Positions 1 through 7,021 of a stretch of 10,910 nucleotides of DNA are shown piece after piece. Location: assembly GCA_002430075.1 (NCBI GenBank), contig DJBN01000049.1, positions 18,275 to 29,184 on the forward strand, given 5' to 3'. The position numbers and the translations under genes are program-made. Origin of the DNA: Actinobacteria bacterium UBA5975 (GTDB taxonomy: Bacteria; Actinomycetota; Actinomycetes; Nanopelagicales; Nanopelagicaceae). The stretch's first letter is position 1; every line of letters starts with the position of its first letter. The notes under the pieces are model-generated. The model was not told where the DNA came from. It was given only the letters and a program-made list of their open reading frames with translations, and ran no database searches.

Positions 1-258
1 TGCGATATCAAAAACATCTTGTGCTAACGATTGAACTTGGTAGGCGTCTTCGCGCTTACTATGAGCGGACTCGTGTTGTCCACGATTATCAAAGGTCAGT
101 ACTCGATAGCCCATATCAGCCAGAATTGGGCCGATGAGATCAAAGTCTTCTTTGCTTCCGGTAAAGCCATGGACAAGCACTACATCTGCTATTCGTACTG
201 CTGGTTCGTAGATTTCGACGGCTAGCTTCTCACCTTGGATATCTACGAAAGCGGTCAC
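1..258 (-). CDS. Alpha/beta hydrolase, N-terminal part (runs off the window)
   Basis: The first 86 residues are visible, from a GTG at 256-258; the gene leaves the window at base 1. The sequence has the N-terminal half of an alpha/beta-hydrolase fold: a strand ending VVLVHGFTGSKEDF (residues 26-39), where HGF is the usual oxyanion-hole loop, followed by GYRVLTFDNRGQHES (50-64), matching the family's strand plus D-x-RG-x-G/H-x-S motif. The nucleophile elbow and the catalytic acid and histidine lie outside the window, so the substrate cannot be named. The gene starts 3 bases after the ispH stop, and AAGAAGG inside the last ispH codons sits 8 bases before the GTG, so it is probably co-transcribed with ispH. 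Fold assignment is firm; a specific esterase or lipase role is not. Confidence 0.85.
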   Translation of the reverse strand, partial: MTAFVDIQGEKLAVEIYEPAVRIADVVLVHGFTGSKEDFDLIGPILADMGYRVLTFDNRGQHESAHSKREDAYQVQSLAQDVFDIA

Positions 259-261
259 TGC

Positions 262-1209
262 TTAAGCCTTCTTTAAATCAGCGCGGAGCTCTTTAGGTAG
301 AGCAAAGAGCAGAGTCTCCTCCGTTGCTCGAATCTCTTCTACATCGTGATATCCATGCACGCTCAAATGCTTCAATAAATCATCGACAAGAATTTCAGGA
401 ACTGATGCACCACTTGTAACACCGATTGTTTCAGCGTTTGCTAACCACTCTTCTTTAACTTCAGCTGCATAATCAACGAGATAGGCAGCCTTTGCGCCAT
501 ATTCGAGGGCAACTTCAACAAGGCGCACAGAATTTGATGAATTGGTAGAACCGACGACTAAGACCAGATCTGATTGTGGTGCAATAGCTTTGATTGCTTC
601 TTGGCGATTCTGTGTGGCATAACAAATATCATCTGATGGAGGATTTTGAATCTCAGGAAATCTATCTTTAAGTATTGCAACAGATTGCATCGTTTCATCA
701 ACTGAGAGAGTGGTCTGCGTAAGCCAGACAAGTTTCTTTCCTGGAGTTGGCACAATCGTGCGAGCTTCATCAAGTCCATCAACGATGCGTACTTTGCCAG
801 GTGCTTCACCGGCAGTGCCTTCAACCTCTTCGTGTCCGACGTGGCCAATGAGTAAGATCTCAGTCTCTTCATTAGCAAATCTCTTTACCTCATTATGTAC
901 CTTTGTTACCAGCGGACAGGTGGCATCGATAGTTTTGAGGTTTCGGGCGGCAGCTTCTGCGTGGACGGCAGGAGAGACTCCGTGTGCTGAAAAGACAACT
1001 GTTGAACCTTCTGGAACTTCATCGGTTTCGTTCACGAAGATGACGCCGCGTTGTTCGAGGGTAGAGACCACATGCTTGTTATGGACAATCTCTTTGCGCA
1101 CATAGACAGGCGCTCCATAGAGTTCGAGAGATTTTTCAACAGCAATCACCGCACGGTCCACCCCTGCGCAATATCCACGAGGCGCGGCGAGGAGAACTCT
1201 CTTCTTCAT
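262..1209 (-). CDS. ispH: 4-hydroxy-3-methylbut-2-enyl diphosphate reductase (IspH/LytB)
   Basis: IspH performs the last step of the MEP isoprenoid pathway in the cytoplasm, reducing HMBPP to IPP and DMAPP with a [4Fe-4S] cluster. The 315-residue length is normal. The three cluster cysteines are present: C14 (RGYCAGV), C98 (DATCPLV) and C196 ([11 protein letters not shown]). Substrate-site residues also stand out: H43 (VHNKHVV), H76 (SAHGVSP), H126 and E128 (GHEEVEG), S224-S225-N226 (STNSSNS) and S269 (TSGASVPE). The ATG at 1209 is preceded, 6 bases away, by TAGACT on the same strand, which suggests a leaderless transcript. The gene diverges from xseA across 25 bp and is followed closely by an alpha/beta hydrolase. 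I see no truncation or unusual residue. Confidence 0.98.
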   Translation of the reverse strand: MKKRVLLAAPRGYCAGVDRAVIAVEKSLELYGAPVYVRKEIVHNKHVVSTLEQRGVIFVNETDEVPEGSTVVFSAHGVSPAVHAEAAARNLKTIDATCPLVTKVHNEVKRFANEETEILLIGHVGHEEVEGTAGEAPGKVRIVDGLDEARTIVPTPGKKLVWLTQTTLSVDETMQSVAILKDRFPEIQNPPSDDICYATQNRQEAIKAIAPQSDLVLVVGSTNSSNSVRLVEVALEYGAKAAYLVDYAAEVKEEWLANAETIGVTSGASVPEILVDDLLKHLSVHGYHDVEEIRATEETLLFALPKELRADLKKA

Positions 1210-1215
1210 AAGTGC

Positions 1216-1221
1216 AGTCTA
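1216..1221 (-). promoter_or_regulatory. Putative -10 box of ispH (leaderless)
   Basis: TAGACT on the minus strand fits the actinobacterial TANNNT -10 consensus and ends 6 bases before the ispH ATG, so transcription would begin at or next to the A of the start codon. No Shine-Dalgarno sequence precedes the ATG. No convincing -35 box is visible. Confidence 0.6.
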
Positions 1222-1222
1222 T

Positions 1223-1228
1223 TAGGCT
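1223..1228 (+). promoter_or_regulatory. Putative -10 box of xseA (leaderless)
   Basis: TAGGCT fits TANNNT and ends 6 bases before the xseA ATG at 1235. It lies back to back with the ispH -10 box, one base apart. There is no Shine-Dalgarno sequence before the ATG, so a leaderless start is the simplest reading. Confidence 0.6.
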
Positions 1229-1234
1229 CTGTCT

Positions 1235-2434
1235 ATGTTCGAAACTTCAAGTCAATCTCCGGCGCCGGTGCGTCTGGTCTCTGAAGCTATCAAGGATTAC
1301 ATCGATAGATTAGGCCCTATCTGGATTGAGGGCGAGATTTCTGAACTCAATGAACGCAGCGGCGGAATGGCCTTTATCCGCCTTCGCGATACCAGTGCAG
1401 ATATGAGTATTTCGGTGATGTGTTATAAAACTGTCTTAGCTTCAGTGCAACCCCTACCTGCAAATGCTCGAGTAGTAATTTATGCAAAGCCTTCATGGTT
1501 TACAAAAAATGGGTCACTCACGCTCTCTGCCAAAGAGATTCGCCACGTTGGAGTCGGTGAATTACTGGCTCGTCTTGAAGCGTTAAAGGAGAAGTTAGCT
1601 GCCGAAGGCCTCTTCAGCGCCGATCGTAAAATTGCACTTCCACGTCTGCCCAGAAAAGTTGGTTTGATCTGTGGACGTAATACCGATGCGGAAAAAGATG
1701 TCGTTGAAAATGCTCGTCGTCGATGGCCCGCAGTTCAATTTGAAATTCGTGAGGTAGCCGTGCAAGGAGCGGCCGCAGTTGTTGAAGTATCTGCAGCCCT
1801 TGCTGAGCTAGAGGCAAATTCAGAAGTCGATGTCATTATCATTACTCGCGGGGGTGGCTCTTTTGAAGATTTGCTGCCTTTCAGCGATGAATCTCTGGTT
1901 CGACTTGCATCTGAATGCACCACAGCAATAGTCAGCGCCATTGGACACGAGAAAGATGCACCACTGCTTGATTATGTCGCTGACTATCGCGCATCCACTC
2001 CGACCGATGCTGCCAAGAGGGTTGTGCCAGATATCGCTCAAGAGATCAGTGATATCGAAAAGATTCGCGATCGCATCTATCGTAGACTCCTCTCAACGAT
2101 TGATTATGAACTCAACCAGATTGCCCAGCTACGAAATCGCCCCGTCATGAAAGATCCAGGCCTTATGGTCACAGCCAGGCGCGATGAGATCAAAGCCTTA
2201 CGCGATCGATCCATGCGCAGCTTTACCTCAATCCTTGAAATCGAGAAGAAGGAGTTGAAGGGCGTTAAAGCCCACCTTCGTTCGCTTTCTCCCCAGTCAA
2301 CGATGGAGCGAGGTTATGCCGTGGTTCAATTTGCAGATGGAGGCATCGTGCGAGATGCCACAAAACTCAAGGCGGGTACGGCTTTACGCATCCGCGTCGC
2401 AAAGGGCGAGACCGGCGCCACAGTCACCGATTAA
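1235..2434 (+). CDS. xseA: Exodeoxyribonuclease VII large subunit
   Basis: This is the large, catalytic subunit of exonuclease VII, a cytoplasmic single-strand DNA exonuclease that acts with several copies of XseB. The 399 residues are on the short side of the family but complete. An N-terminal OB-fold (about residues 8-105; IWIEGEISELNERSGGMAFIRLRD) binds single-stranded DNA. The catalytic domain follows, with the conserved RGGGSFEDLLPFSDE (205-219) and AIGHEKDAPLLDYVADYRASTPTDAA (235-260) motifs; a charged helical region and a small C-terminal domain end the protein (MERGYAVVQ). The ATG at 1235 was chosen because it starts the canonical N-terminus and has a TANNNT box 6 bases upstream. xseB follows after 23 bases. 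Confidence 0.97.
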   Translation: MFETSSQSPAPVRLVSEAIKDYIDRLGPIWIEGEISELNERSGGMAFIRLRDTSADMSISVMCYKTVLASVQPLPANARVVIYAKPSWFTKNGSLTLSAKEIRHVGVGELLARLEALKEKLAAEGLFSADRKIALPRLPRKVGLICGRNTDAEKDVVENARRRWPAVQFEIREVAVQGAAAVVEVSAALAELEANSEVDVIIITRGGGSFEDLLPFSDESLVRLASECTTAIVSAIGHEKDAPLLDYVADYRASTPTDAAKRVVPDIAQEISDIEKIRDRIYRRLLSTIDYELNQIAQLRNRPVMKDPGLMVTARRDEIKALRDRSMRSFTSILEIEKKELKGVKAHLRSLSPQSTMERGYAVVQFADGGIVRDATKLKAGTALRIRVAKGETGATVTD

Positions 2435-2445
2435 TAAGATGCGAG

Positions 2446-2451
2446 TAGATT
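2446..2451 (+). promoter_or_regulatory. Putative -10 box of xseB-fumarase (leaderless)
   Basis: TAGATT in the 23-bp gap between xseA and xseB fits TANNNT and ends 6 bases before the xseB ATG. It would let xseB and the fumarase gene be transcribed independently of xseA. No Shine-Dalgarno sequence precedes xseB. Confidence 0.55.
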
Positions 2452-2457
2452 AAGCAC

Positions 2458-2661
2458 ATGGCCACAAAGAGTGAGAAGCCTTCCTATGAAGAGGCTCGCG
2501 ATGAACTCGCAGAAATTGTTGAATCCCTCGAAGATGGCAGCGCAACTCTTGAAGAATCCCTCACACTCTGGGAACGAGGCGAAGTATTAGCAAAGATCTG
2601 CCAAGAGTGGCTTGATGGGGCAAAGAAATTAATTGATGCGGCGAAGAAACCAGCGCAGTAA
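2458..2661 (+). CDS. xseB: Exodeoxyribonuclease VII small subunit
   Basis: This is the small helical subunit of exonuclease VII, which binds the long helical arm of XseA. The 67 residues show the family signature throughout: [19 protein letters not shown] (9-27), [18 protein letters not shown] (31-48) and [13 protein letters not shown] (50-62). It lies directly downstream of xseA, its functional partner, and its stop codon overlaps the fumarase start by one base (TAATG), so the fumarase is probably translationally coupled to it. Length and sequence are normal for the family. Confidence 0.96.
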   Translation: MATKSEKPSYEEARDELAEIVESLEDGSATLEESLTLWERGEVLAKICQEWLDGAKKLIDAAKKPAQ

Positions 2662-4319
2662 TGGCTCCCGAATTTACCTACTCTGAATTACTGCCACTGG
2701 GCGCAGATAAGACCACCTACCGTTTAATTTCTAAAGATGGCGTAAGCGTTATCAAGCTCGGTGATCAGGAATTCTTACAGGTATCCCCCGAGGCGCTGAC
2801 ACTGCTGACTGAAACAGCTATCCACGATATTTCGCATTACCTGCGCACTGAACATCTTGAGCAGCTGGCAAAGATTTTATCTGACCCAGAAGCATCCCCC
2901 AATGATCGCTTTGTAGCGTTAGATCTTTTAAAGAATGCCAATATCGCAGCGGGTGGAATTCTGCCAATGTGTCAGGACACTGGAACTGCTCTGATTATGG
3001 GAAAGAAGGGTCAGTATGTTCTGACCACTTCTAAAGATGAGGTCGCACTTTCTCAAGGAATTTACGACGCCTTTACCAAATTAAATCTTCGCTATTCGCA
3101 GATGGCCCCTCTCACCACATGGGATGAGAAGAACACAGGCAATAACTTGCCAGCTCAAATTGAGATTTTTGCAGATAGCGATCACGCTGACGAATACAAC
3201 TTCCTCTTTATCGCCAAGGGCGGAGGAAGTGCCAATAAGTCATTTCTCTATCAAGAGACCAAGGCAATCCTTAACCCCGTCTCATTCATTGCGTGGCTGG
3301 AAGATAAACTTCGTTCCATCGGAACTGCAGCATGCCCTCCGTATCACCTCGCAATTGTTATCGGTGGAACCAGCGCTGAATACACAGTAAAGGCTGCAAA
3401 GCTTGCCAGTACTCACTATCTCGATTCTTTGCCAACAACAGGGGATGCCGTAACGGGCCATGGTTTTCGCGATCTTGCTCTTGAGGAAGAAGTCTTTAAG
3501 CTCACGCAGAAGCTAGGAATTGGCGCACAGTTTGGCGGCAAGTACTTCTGCCACGATGTTCGCGTCGTTCGCCTTCCACGCCATGGGGCATCTCTGCCAA
3601 TTGCAATTGCAGTCTCTTGTTCTGCAGACCGTCAAGCAAAGGCGAAGATTACAAAGGATGGAATCTTCCTCGAAACTCTTGAGACCGAACCCGCACATTT
3701 CTTGCCCGAGACCACCGATGAACATCTCGACGACAACGTCGTTGCCATCGATCTCAATCAGTCGATGGATGCAATACGCGCAGAACTTTCAAAATATCCA
3801 GTCAAGACTCGACTCTCATTATCTGGCACCATCGTGGTAGCTCGCGATATTGCTCATGCCAAAATTAAAGAGATGCTCGATGCAGGAAAGCCGATGCCTG
3901 AGTACATGAAAAATTATGCTGTTTACTATGCAGGACCTGCAAAGACTCCAACGGGAATGGCATCAGGTTCTTTTGGGCCAACAACTGCCGGCCGCATGGA
4001 TTCCTATGTCGAGTACTTCCAAGCAAGTGGTGGTTCTTTCGTCATGCTGGCAAAGGGCAATCGCTCCCAAGCGGTCACCGACGCCTGTGCCAAAAATAGT
4101 GGCTTCTACCTAGGCTCGATCGGAGGGCCTGCAGCGCGCCTTGCCCAAGATTGCATCAAGAAAGTTGAAGTTCTCGACTTTGAAGAGCTGGGCATGGAAG
4201 CTATCTGGAAGATCGATGTGGTGGATTTTCCAGCCTTTATCGTTGTTGATGATAAGGGTAATGATTTCTTTGCGGAAACTTTGAAAATGGTCACGATTGG
4301 TACAAGACCGGAAACATGA
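2661..4319 (+). CDS. fum: Class I fumarate hydratase (iron-sulfur, FumA/FumB type)
   Basis: This enzyme interconverts fumarate and L-malate in the TCA cycle. It is the single-chain class I type, which uses an oxygen-sensitive [4Fe-4S] cluster, and is unrelated to the class II FumC fold. The 552 residues match the E. coli FumA/FumB length (548). The N-terminal alpha domain carries C104 ([10 protein letters not shown]), C225 ([16 protein letters not shown]) and C320 (AVSCSADR), the expected cluster ligands, and [20 protein letters not shown] (292-311). The C-terminal beta domain (about 370-552) contains [23 protein letters not shown] (425-447). The start overlaps the xseB stop as TAATG and lacks a good Shine-Dalgarno sequence, which fits coupling or readthrough. 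The gene converges with the wall-hydrolase gene 50 bp away. Confidence 0.96.
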   Translation: MAPEFTYSELLPLGADKTTYRLISKDGVSVIKLGDQEFLQVSPEALTLLTETAIHDISHYLRTEHLEQLAKILSDPEASPNDRFVALDLLKNANIAAGGILPMCQDTGTALIMGKKGQYVLTTSKDEVALSQGIYDAFTKLNLRYSQMAPLTTWDEKNTGNNLPAQIEIFADSDHADEYNFLFIAKGGGSANKSFLYQETKAILNPVSFIAWLEDKLRSIGTAACPPYHLAIVIGGTSAEYTVKAAKLASTHYLDSLPTTGDAVTGHGFRDLALEEEVFKLTQKLGIGAQFGGKYFCHDVRVVRLPRHGASLPIAIAVSCSADRQAKAKITKDGIFLETLETEPAHFLPETTDEHLDDNVVAIDLNQSMDAIRAELSKYPVKTRLSLSGTIVVARDIAHAKIKEMLDAGKPMPEYMKNYAVYYAGPAKTPTGMASGSFGPTTAGRMDSYVEYFQASGGSFVMLAKGNRSQAVTDACAKNSGFYLGSIGGPAARLAQDCIKKVEVLDFEELGMEAIWKIDVVDFPAFIVVDDKGNDFFAETLKMVTIGTRPET

Positions 4320-4369
4320 TCTGCCAAAGGCGGCGCGCAGGTTTGAAAGACCTTAGCTAAGTTTTTAAT

Positions 4370-4948
4370 TTAGTAGTAATTGCTCTGCTTAAATTTTGAC
4401 CAAGCCTTACATGGGCTGATGTATCGGATATCGATATAGCGAAGACCCCAACGGATCTGAGTAACCGGGTTGGTGCGCCAATCACTTGAAATAATCTCCA
4501 TCTTGACTGCAGGCAGCGCTTGAGGAATTCCGTGGGCACCCGAACTGTAATTATGTGCCTTGTAATTCCAGTGGCTCTCTCTCGTCCAAAGGCTATTAAG
4601 ACATTCGAATTGGTAATCACCCCAGCCGTATTCCTCGGCCATGATCAACCGGGCAACTCTCTTGGCGCCATTGGTTGTTCGCGCTACCTCTACCTGGCGG
4701 CTCAGTGTTGCAACCAAGGCCATCTCTGCGATCTGAGCTGATAGAGAGGCGGCTGATGGATTGGAGGCCACAGTCAGGTTCTTTGAATTTGGCAGGGTCA
4801 GGCTAGTTGTCATTGGGAAATCTAAACCATTTGCACTTGGTTGAGCCGAGGCCAAAAATAGGAGAGAGGCAATTGTTACCCAGAGAGCTGGGTTGCCCTT
4901 CTTCAGGGTTTTCAAGGTTGCAAGGAGGCGAAGTGACGATGACTTCAT
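4370..4948 (-). CDS. Exported lytic-transglycosylase-like cell-wall protein
   Basis: The 192-residue protein has a basic N-terminus and a hydrophobic segment (about 20-35, NPALWVTIASLLFLASA) ending in an A-x-A site, so a signal peptide cleaved near A35 is likely. A variable linker follows. The C-terminal domain (about 104-192) is the actinobacterial aggregation-promoting-factor / SLT-like type: W109, FECLNSLWTRESHWNYKAHN (114-133, E124 as candidate catalytic glutamate), SSGAHGIPQALPAVKM (135-150), DWRTNPVTQIRWGLRYI (156-172) and PCKAW (179-183). C116 and C180 could form a disulfide outside the cell. It probably cuts or remodels peptidoglycan. The ATG at 4948 has AAGGAG 8 bases upstream; an in-frame extension to a TTG at 5083 lacks such support. 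The gene stands alone between two intergenic regions. Confidence 0.85.
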   Translation of the reverse strand: MKSSSLRLLATLKTLKKGNPALWVTIASLLFLASAQPSANGLDFPMTTSLTLPNSKNLTVASNPSAASLSAQIAEMALVATLSRQVEVARTTNGAKRVARLIMAEEYGWGDYQFECLNSLWTRESHWNYKAHNYSSGAHGIPQALPAVKMEIISSDWRTNPVTQIRWGLRYIDIRYISPCKAWSKFKQSNYY

Positions 4949-4956
4949 CAGCGTTG

Positions 4957-4962
4957 CTCCTT
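4957..4962 (-). promoter_or_regulatory. Shine-Dalgarno sequence deciding the wall-protein start
   Basis: AAGGAG on the minus strand lies 8 bases before the ATG at 4948. It supports this start over the TTG 45 codons upstream and shows that this gene, unlike many here, is translated from a leadered mRNA. Confidence 0.8.
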
Positions 4963-5010
4963 CTCTTCTAGGCTCTTCTGGACGTGCGCTATCAACCTCG
5001 AAAGAGGGTG

Positions 5011-5016
5011 AAGGTA
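5011..5016 (-). promoter_or_regulatory. Candidate -10 box for the wall-protein gene
   Basis: TACCTT fits TANNNT and would give a leader of about 55 bases. A second candidate, TACCCT at 5133-5138, would give about 180 bases. With the nearer box, the direct repeats at 5050-5086 fall just upstream of the -35 position, where activators often bind. Neither candidate has a clear -35 box, so the choice between them is open. Confidence 0.3.
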
Positions 5017-5049
5017 TGGGGGAATGGGTAAATGCTGGCGTGAGCAGCG

Positions 5050-5086
5050 GTGAGTCGCAAATTTTGGCGTGCGTGAGTCGCAAATT
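5050..5086. repeat. 14-bp direct repeat pair, possible operator
   Basis: GTGAGTCGCAAATT occurs perfectly at 5050-5063 and again at 5073-5086, a 23-bp period close to two helical turns. A shorter GTGAG is also present at 5040-5044, and TGGCGTG occurs at 5036-5042 and 5065-5071. The pair lies in the 258-bp region between phoH and the wall-protein gene. Tandem same-face direct repeats are typical of response-regulator operators, but the binding protein is unknown. Confidence 0.6.
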
Positions 5087-5178
5087 CGCAGAAAAGGTGG
5101 GGGCTGTGGATAGGTAAAAGTGCAGGTCAGCTAGGGTAAAGTCCTATATGTCCGATTTATCACTGTGACATTTAAGGA

Positions 5179-5193
5179 GGGCCATTCTGGCCC
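5179..5193 (-). terminator. Putative terminator hairpin after phoH
   Basis: GGGCCA and TGGCCC form a perfect 6-bp G+C-rich stem with a 3-base loop, beginning 13 bases past the phoH stop. The following bases on the minus strand (TCCTTAAAT) are only moderately T-rich, so this is a hairpin with a weak tail. Its position between phoH and the next minus-strand gene fits a terminator. Confidence 0.5.
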
Positions 5194-5206
5194 ATTTGCG
5201 GGTCTC

Positions 5207-6556
5207 CTACTGGGCTGGACCTTCGAGCATTTCGGTAACAAGGGCAGCGATTGCAGACCGCTCTGACCTGGTCAGGGTCACATGGGCGAAGAGCGGGTGG
5301 CCCTTGAGGGTCTCAACGACCGCGACAACTCCATCATGGCGACCAACGCGCAAGTTATCGCGCTGAGCCACATCGTGGGTCATCACAACGCGAGATCCTT
5401 GGCCAATACGAGAGAGAACGGTGAGTAAAACTCCCCGTTCTAGAGATTGGGCTTCATCAACAATAACAAATGCATCATGCAATGAACGTCCGCGAATATG
5501 AGTCAGCGGTAAAACTTCGATAAGACCACGATCAATGATTTCATCAATCACTGTCTGGCTAACGAGAGCTCCCAAAGTATCAAAAACTGCTTGGGCCCAC
5601 GGTGACATTTTCTCGCCTTCACTTCCTGGTAGGTAACCAAGTTCTTGCCCACCGACAGGATAGAGGGGGCGGAAAATTACAACCTTCTTATGAAGGCGTT
5701 TCTCCATCACAGCTTCCAAACCTGCGCAGAGAGCGAGCGCCGATTTTCCTGTTCCGGCCCGGCCACCCAAAGAGATGATTCCAATGCTGTCATCAAGAAG
5801 TAGATCGAGAGCAATTCTCTGTTCAGCAGATCGGCCATGAAGACCAAAGGCTTGGCGATCTCCGCGAACCAATTGCAGGCGCTTATCCTCAGTAACTCGA
5901 GCCAGGGCGCCGCCTTTTTCTGAGTGTAGAACGATTCCTGTATGCACAGGGAATTGATGTGCACATTCGTGATCTGCCCGATCTGATGAGTACAGCTCAT
6001 CAATAATGCTATGACCGACTGAAACCTCTTCAATTCCAGTCCAGCCACTATTGGAGACAAGCTCGGCAAGATACTCCTGGGCTTCAACGCCCACGGATGA
6101 GGCTTTAACGCGAAGTGGTAAGTCTTTAGTTACCAGAACAACTTTCTTCCCATCGGACATGAGGTTCTTTGCAATTGCCAAGATACGAGAATCATTTGTT
6201 CCATCGCGCAAAAAGCCGTGAGGCAAGGTACTTAAATCTGTGTGATTAAGCTCGACCGAAAGCGTTCCGCCTTCTGGGGTCACAGTCAGTGGCGCATCTA
6301 GGCGGCCATGTTCGATACGCAGATCATCGAGTGCGCGAAGAGCAGCTCTGGCAAAGTAGCCAAGCTCCGGGTGATCGCGTTTACTCTCAAGTTCACCGAT
6401 TACTGCAATTGGAATAATTACTTCATGTTCTTCAAATCGTGATAACGCCCCGGGGTCTGCCAGCAGCACAGAGGTATCTAAAACATAGGTTTTACGGGCG
6501 GAATTGCTCTTATCTGCAGCAGTCGATCGTGAACTAGCCGAACGCGAAGTAGCCAA
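5207..6556 (-). CDS. PhoH-like protein with N-terminal PIN domain (PhoH2 type)
   Basis: The 449-residue protein fuses a PIN ribonuclease domain (about 22-165) to a PhoH-type P-loop ATPase (about 235-445). In the mycobacterial homologue PhoH2 this combination couples RNA unwinding to RNA cleavage. PIN acidic residues are seen at D27 ([11 protein letters not shown]), E55 (IGELESKR), D122 (GTNDSRILA) and D145 ([11 protein letters not shown]). The ATPase has Walker [10 protein letters not shown] (264-272), Walker B FVIVDEAQ (363-370), and [16 protein letters not shown] (296-311), typical of PhoH. The start is a TTG at 6556, chosen because an in-frame TAA lies two codons upstream and the PIN domain begins about 20 residues in; no good Shine-Dalgarno sequence is seen. 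A hairpin follows the stop. The actual RNA target is unknown. Confidence 0.93.
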   Translation of the reverse strand: MATSRSASSRSTAADKSNSARKTYVLDTSVLLADPGALSRFEEHEVIIPIAVIGELESKRDHPELGYFARAALRALDDLRIEHGRLDAPLTVTPEGGTLSVELNHTDLSTLPHGFLRDGTNDSRILAIAKNLMSDGKKVVLVTKDLPLRVKASSVGVEAQEYLAELVSNSGWTGIEEVSVGHSIIDELYSSDRADHECAHQFPVHTGIVLHSEKGGALARVTEDKRLQLVRGDRQAFGLHGRSAEQRIALDLLLDDSIGIISLGGRAGTGKSALALCAGLEAVMEKRLHKKVVIFRPLYPVGGQELGYLPGSEGEKMSPWAQAVFDTLGALVSQTVIDEIIDRGLIEVLPLTHIRGRSLHDAFVIVDEAQSLERGVLLTVLSRIGQGSRVVMTHDVAQRDNLRVGRHDGVVAVVETLKGHPLFAHVTLTRSERSAIAALVTEMLEGPAQ

Positions 6557-6692
6557 GGCTTAACCATTCTCTTGAGTTGTACTCGTGGGGAAGAGATTGG
6601 ATGATGCTTCTGACTCGTAAAAGATAGAACGAATGAATTGGACTATCGGTGCGACACGCCATTAACTACCAAAGAGGTCACCAAGATTTAAC

Positions 6693-7004
6693 TTAAGAGT
6701 ACCTCTTGACAATCCTACGCTCTGCGATAAATGAGGCAAAGGGCAGAGTGCCAGCTGCGATAAGGGCCAGAATCACAGGCAGTGACATCCTCTTTTGAAC
6801 GCCAATCTGAAGGGCGGTCAAGATATAGACGATATAGAAATAGCCGTGAGCGATAGGAATTGCGATCAGCCACTGATTAGAATCGATTGCCTCAAAGAGG
6901 TACTTAGCTGGCATATACCCAAAGATCAGAAGCAAGAGATTGACGCCACAGATGATGGCCATCAAGCGGAATCGGGTCAGGGCGGCGGTAGATGGTTGGC
7001 TCAT
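6693..7004 (-). CDS. DUF3817 family membrane protein
   Basis: This 103-residue protein has three likely membrane spans (about 12-30, 47-66, 75-94) and matches the actinobacterial DUF3817 pattern: FRLMAIICGVNLLLLIFGYMPAKY (12-35), IPIAHGYFYIVYI (49-61) and LPFASFIAERR (87-97). No biochemical function is established for the family. Two in-frame ATGs lie 6 bases apart, at 7010 and 7004. I chose 7004 because TAGAGT ends exactly 6 bases before it, the same spacing as at ispH, xseA, xseB and drrA, while it abuts the ATG at 7010. The gene lies just downstream of SURF1 on the same strand, which hints at a link to the respiratory membrane, but this is only context. Confidence 0.88.
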   Translation of the reverse strand: MSQPSTAALTRFRLMAIICGVNLLLLIFGYMPAKYLFEAIDSNQWLIAIPIAHGYFYIVYILTALQIGVQKRMSLPVILALIAAGTLPFASFIAERRIVKRYS

Positions 7005-7010
7005 GGTCAT

Positions 7011-7016
7011 ACTCTA
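7011..7016 (-). promoter_or_regulatory. Putative -10 box of the DUF3817 gene (leaderless)
   Basis: TAGAGT lies in the 11-bp gap after SURF1, with 6 bases between it and the second in-frame ATG at 7004. It suggests an independent leaderless transcript for the DUF3817 gene and decides between its two possible starts. Confidence 0.5.
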
Positions 7017-7021
7017 AACCC

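Noticed and set aside
4352..4366. CTTAGCTAAG followed by five T between the convergent fumarase and wall-protein genes
   Set aside because: As a hairpin it would have only three A+T-rich pairs around a four-base loop, too weak to call a terminator, although its place and T-run are suggestive.
4949..5083. N-terminal extension of the wall protein to a TTG at 5083
   Set aside because: The extra 45 residues put a Pro/Ser-rich segment before a signal peptide, have no ribosome-binding site, and run through one of the direct repeats. The ATG at 4948 has AAGGAG.
5105..5113. TGTGGATAG, one mismatch from a DnaA box
   Set aside because: A single 8-of-9 match is expected by chance about twice in a window of this size, and no other boxes cluster nearby.
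4893..5117. Plus-strand frame of 74 codons opposite the wall-protein start
   Set aside because: It overlaps the 5' end of a well-supported gene on the other strand and shows no domain or convincing ribosome-binding site.
4949..5206. A ydaO-type (cyclic di-AMP) riboswitch upstream of the wall-protein gene
   Set aside because: Actinobacterial wall hydrolases often carry one, and the gap is long enough. The minus-strand sequence is C-rich with little pairing and I find none of the conserved G-rich motifs.
6695..6707. AAGAG-TAC-CTCTT inverted repeat at the end of the DUF3817 gene
   Set aside because: It is a 5-bp stem inside the coding sequence with no T-run after it; probably chance.
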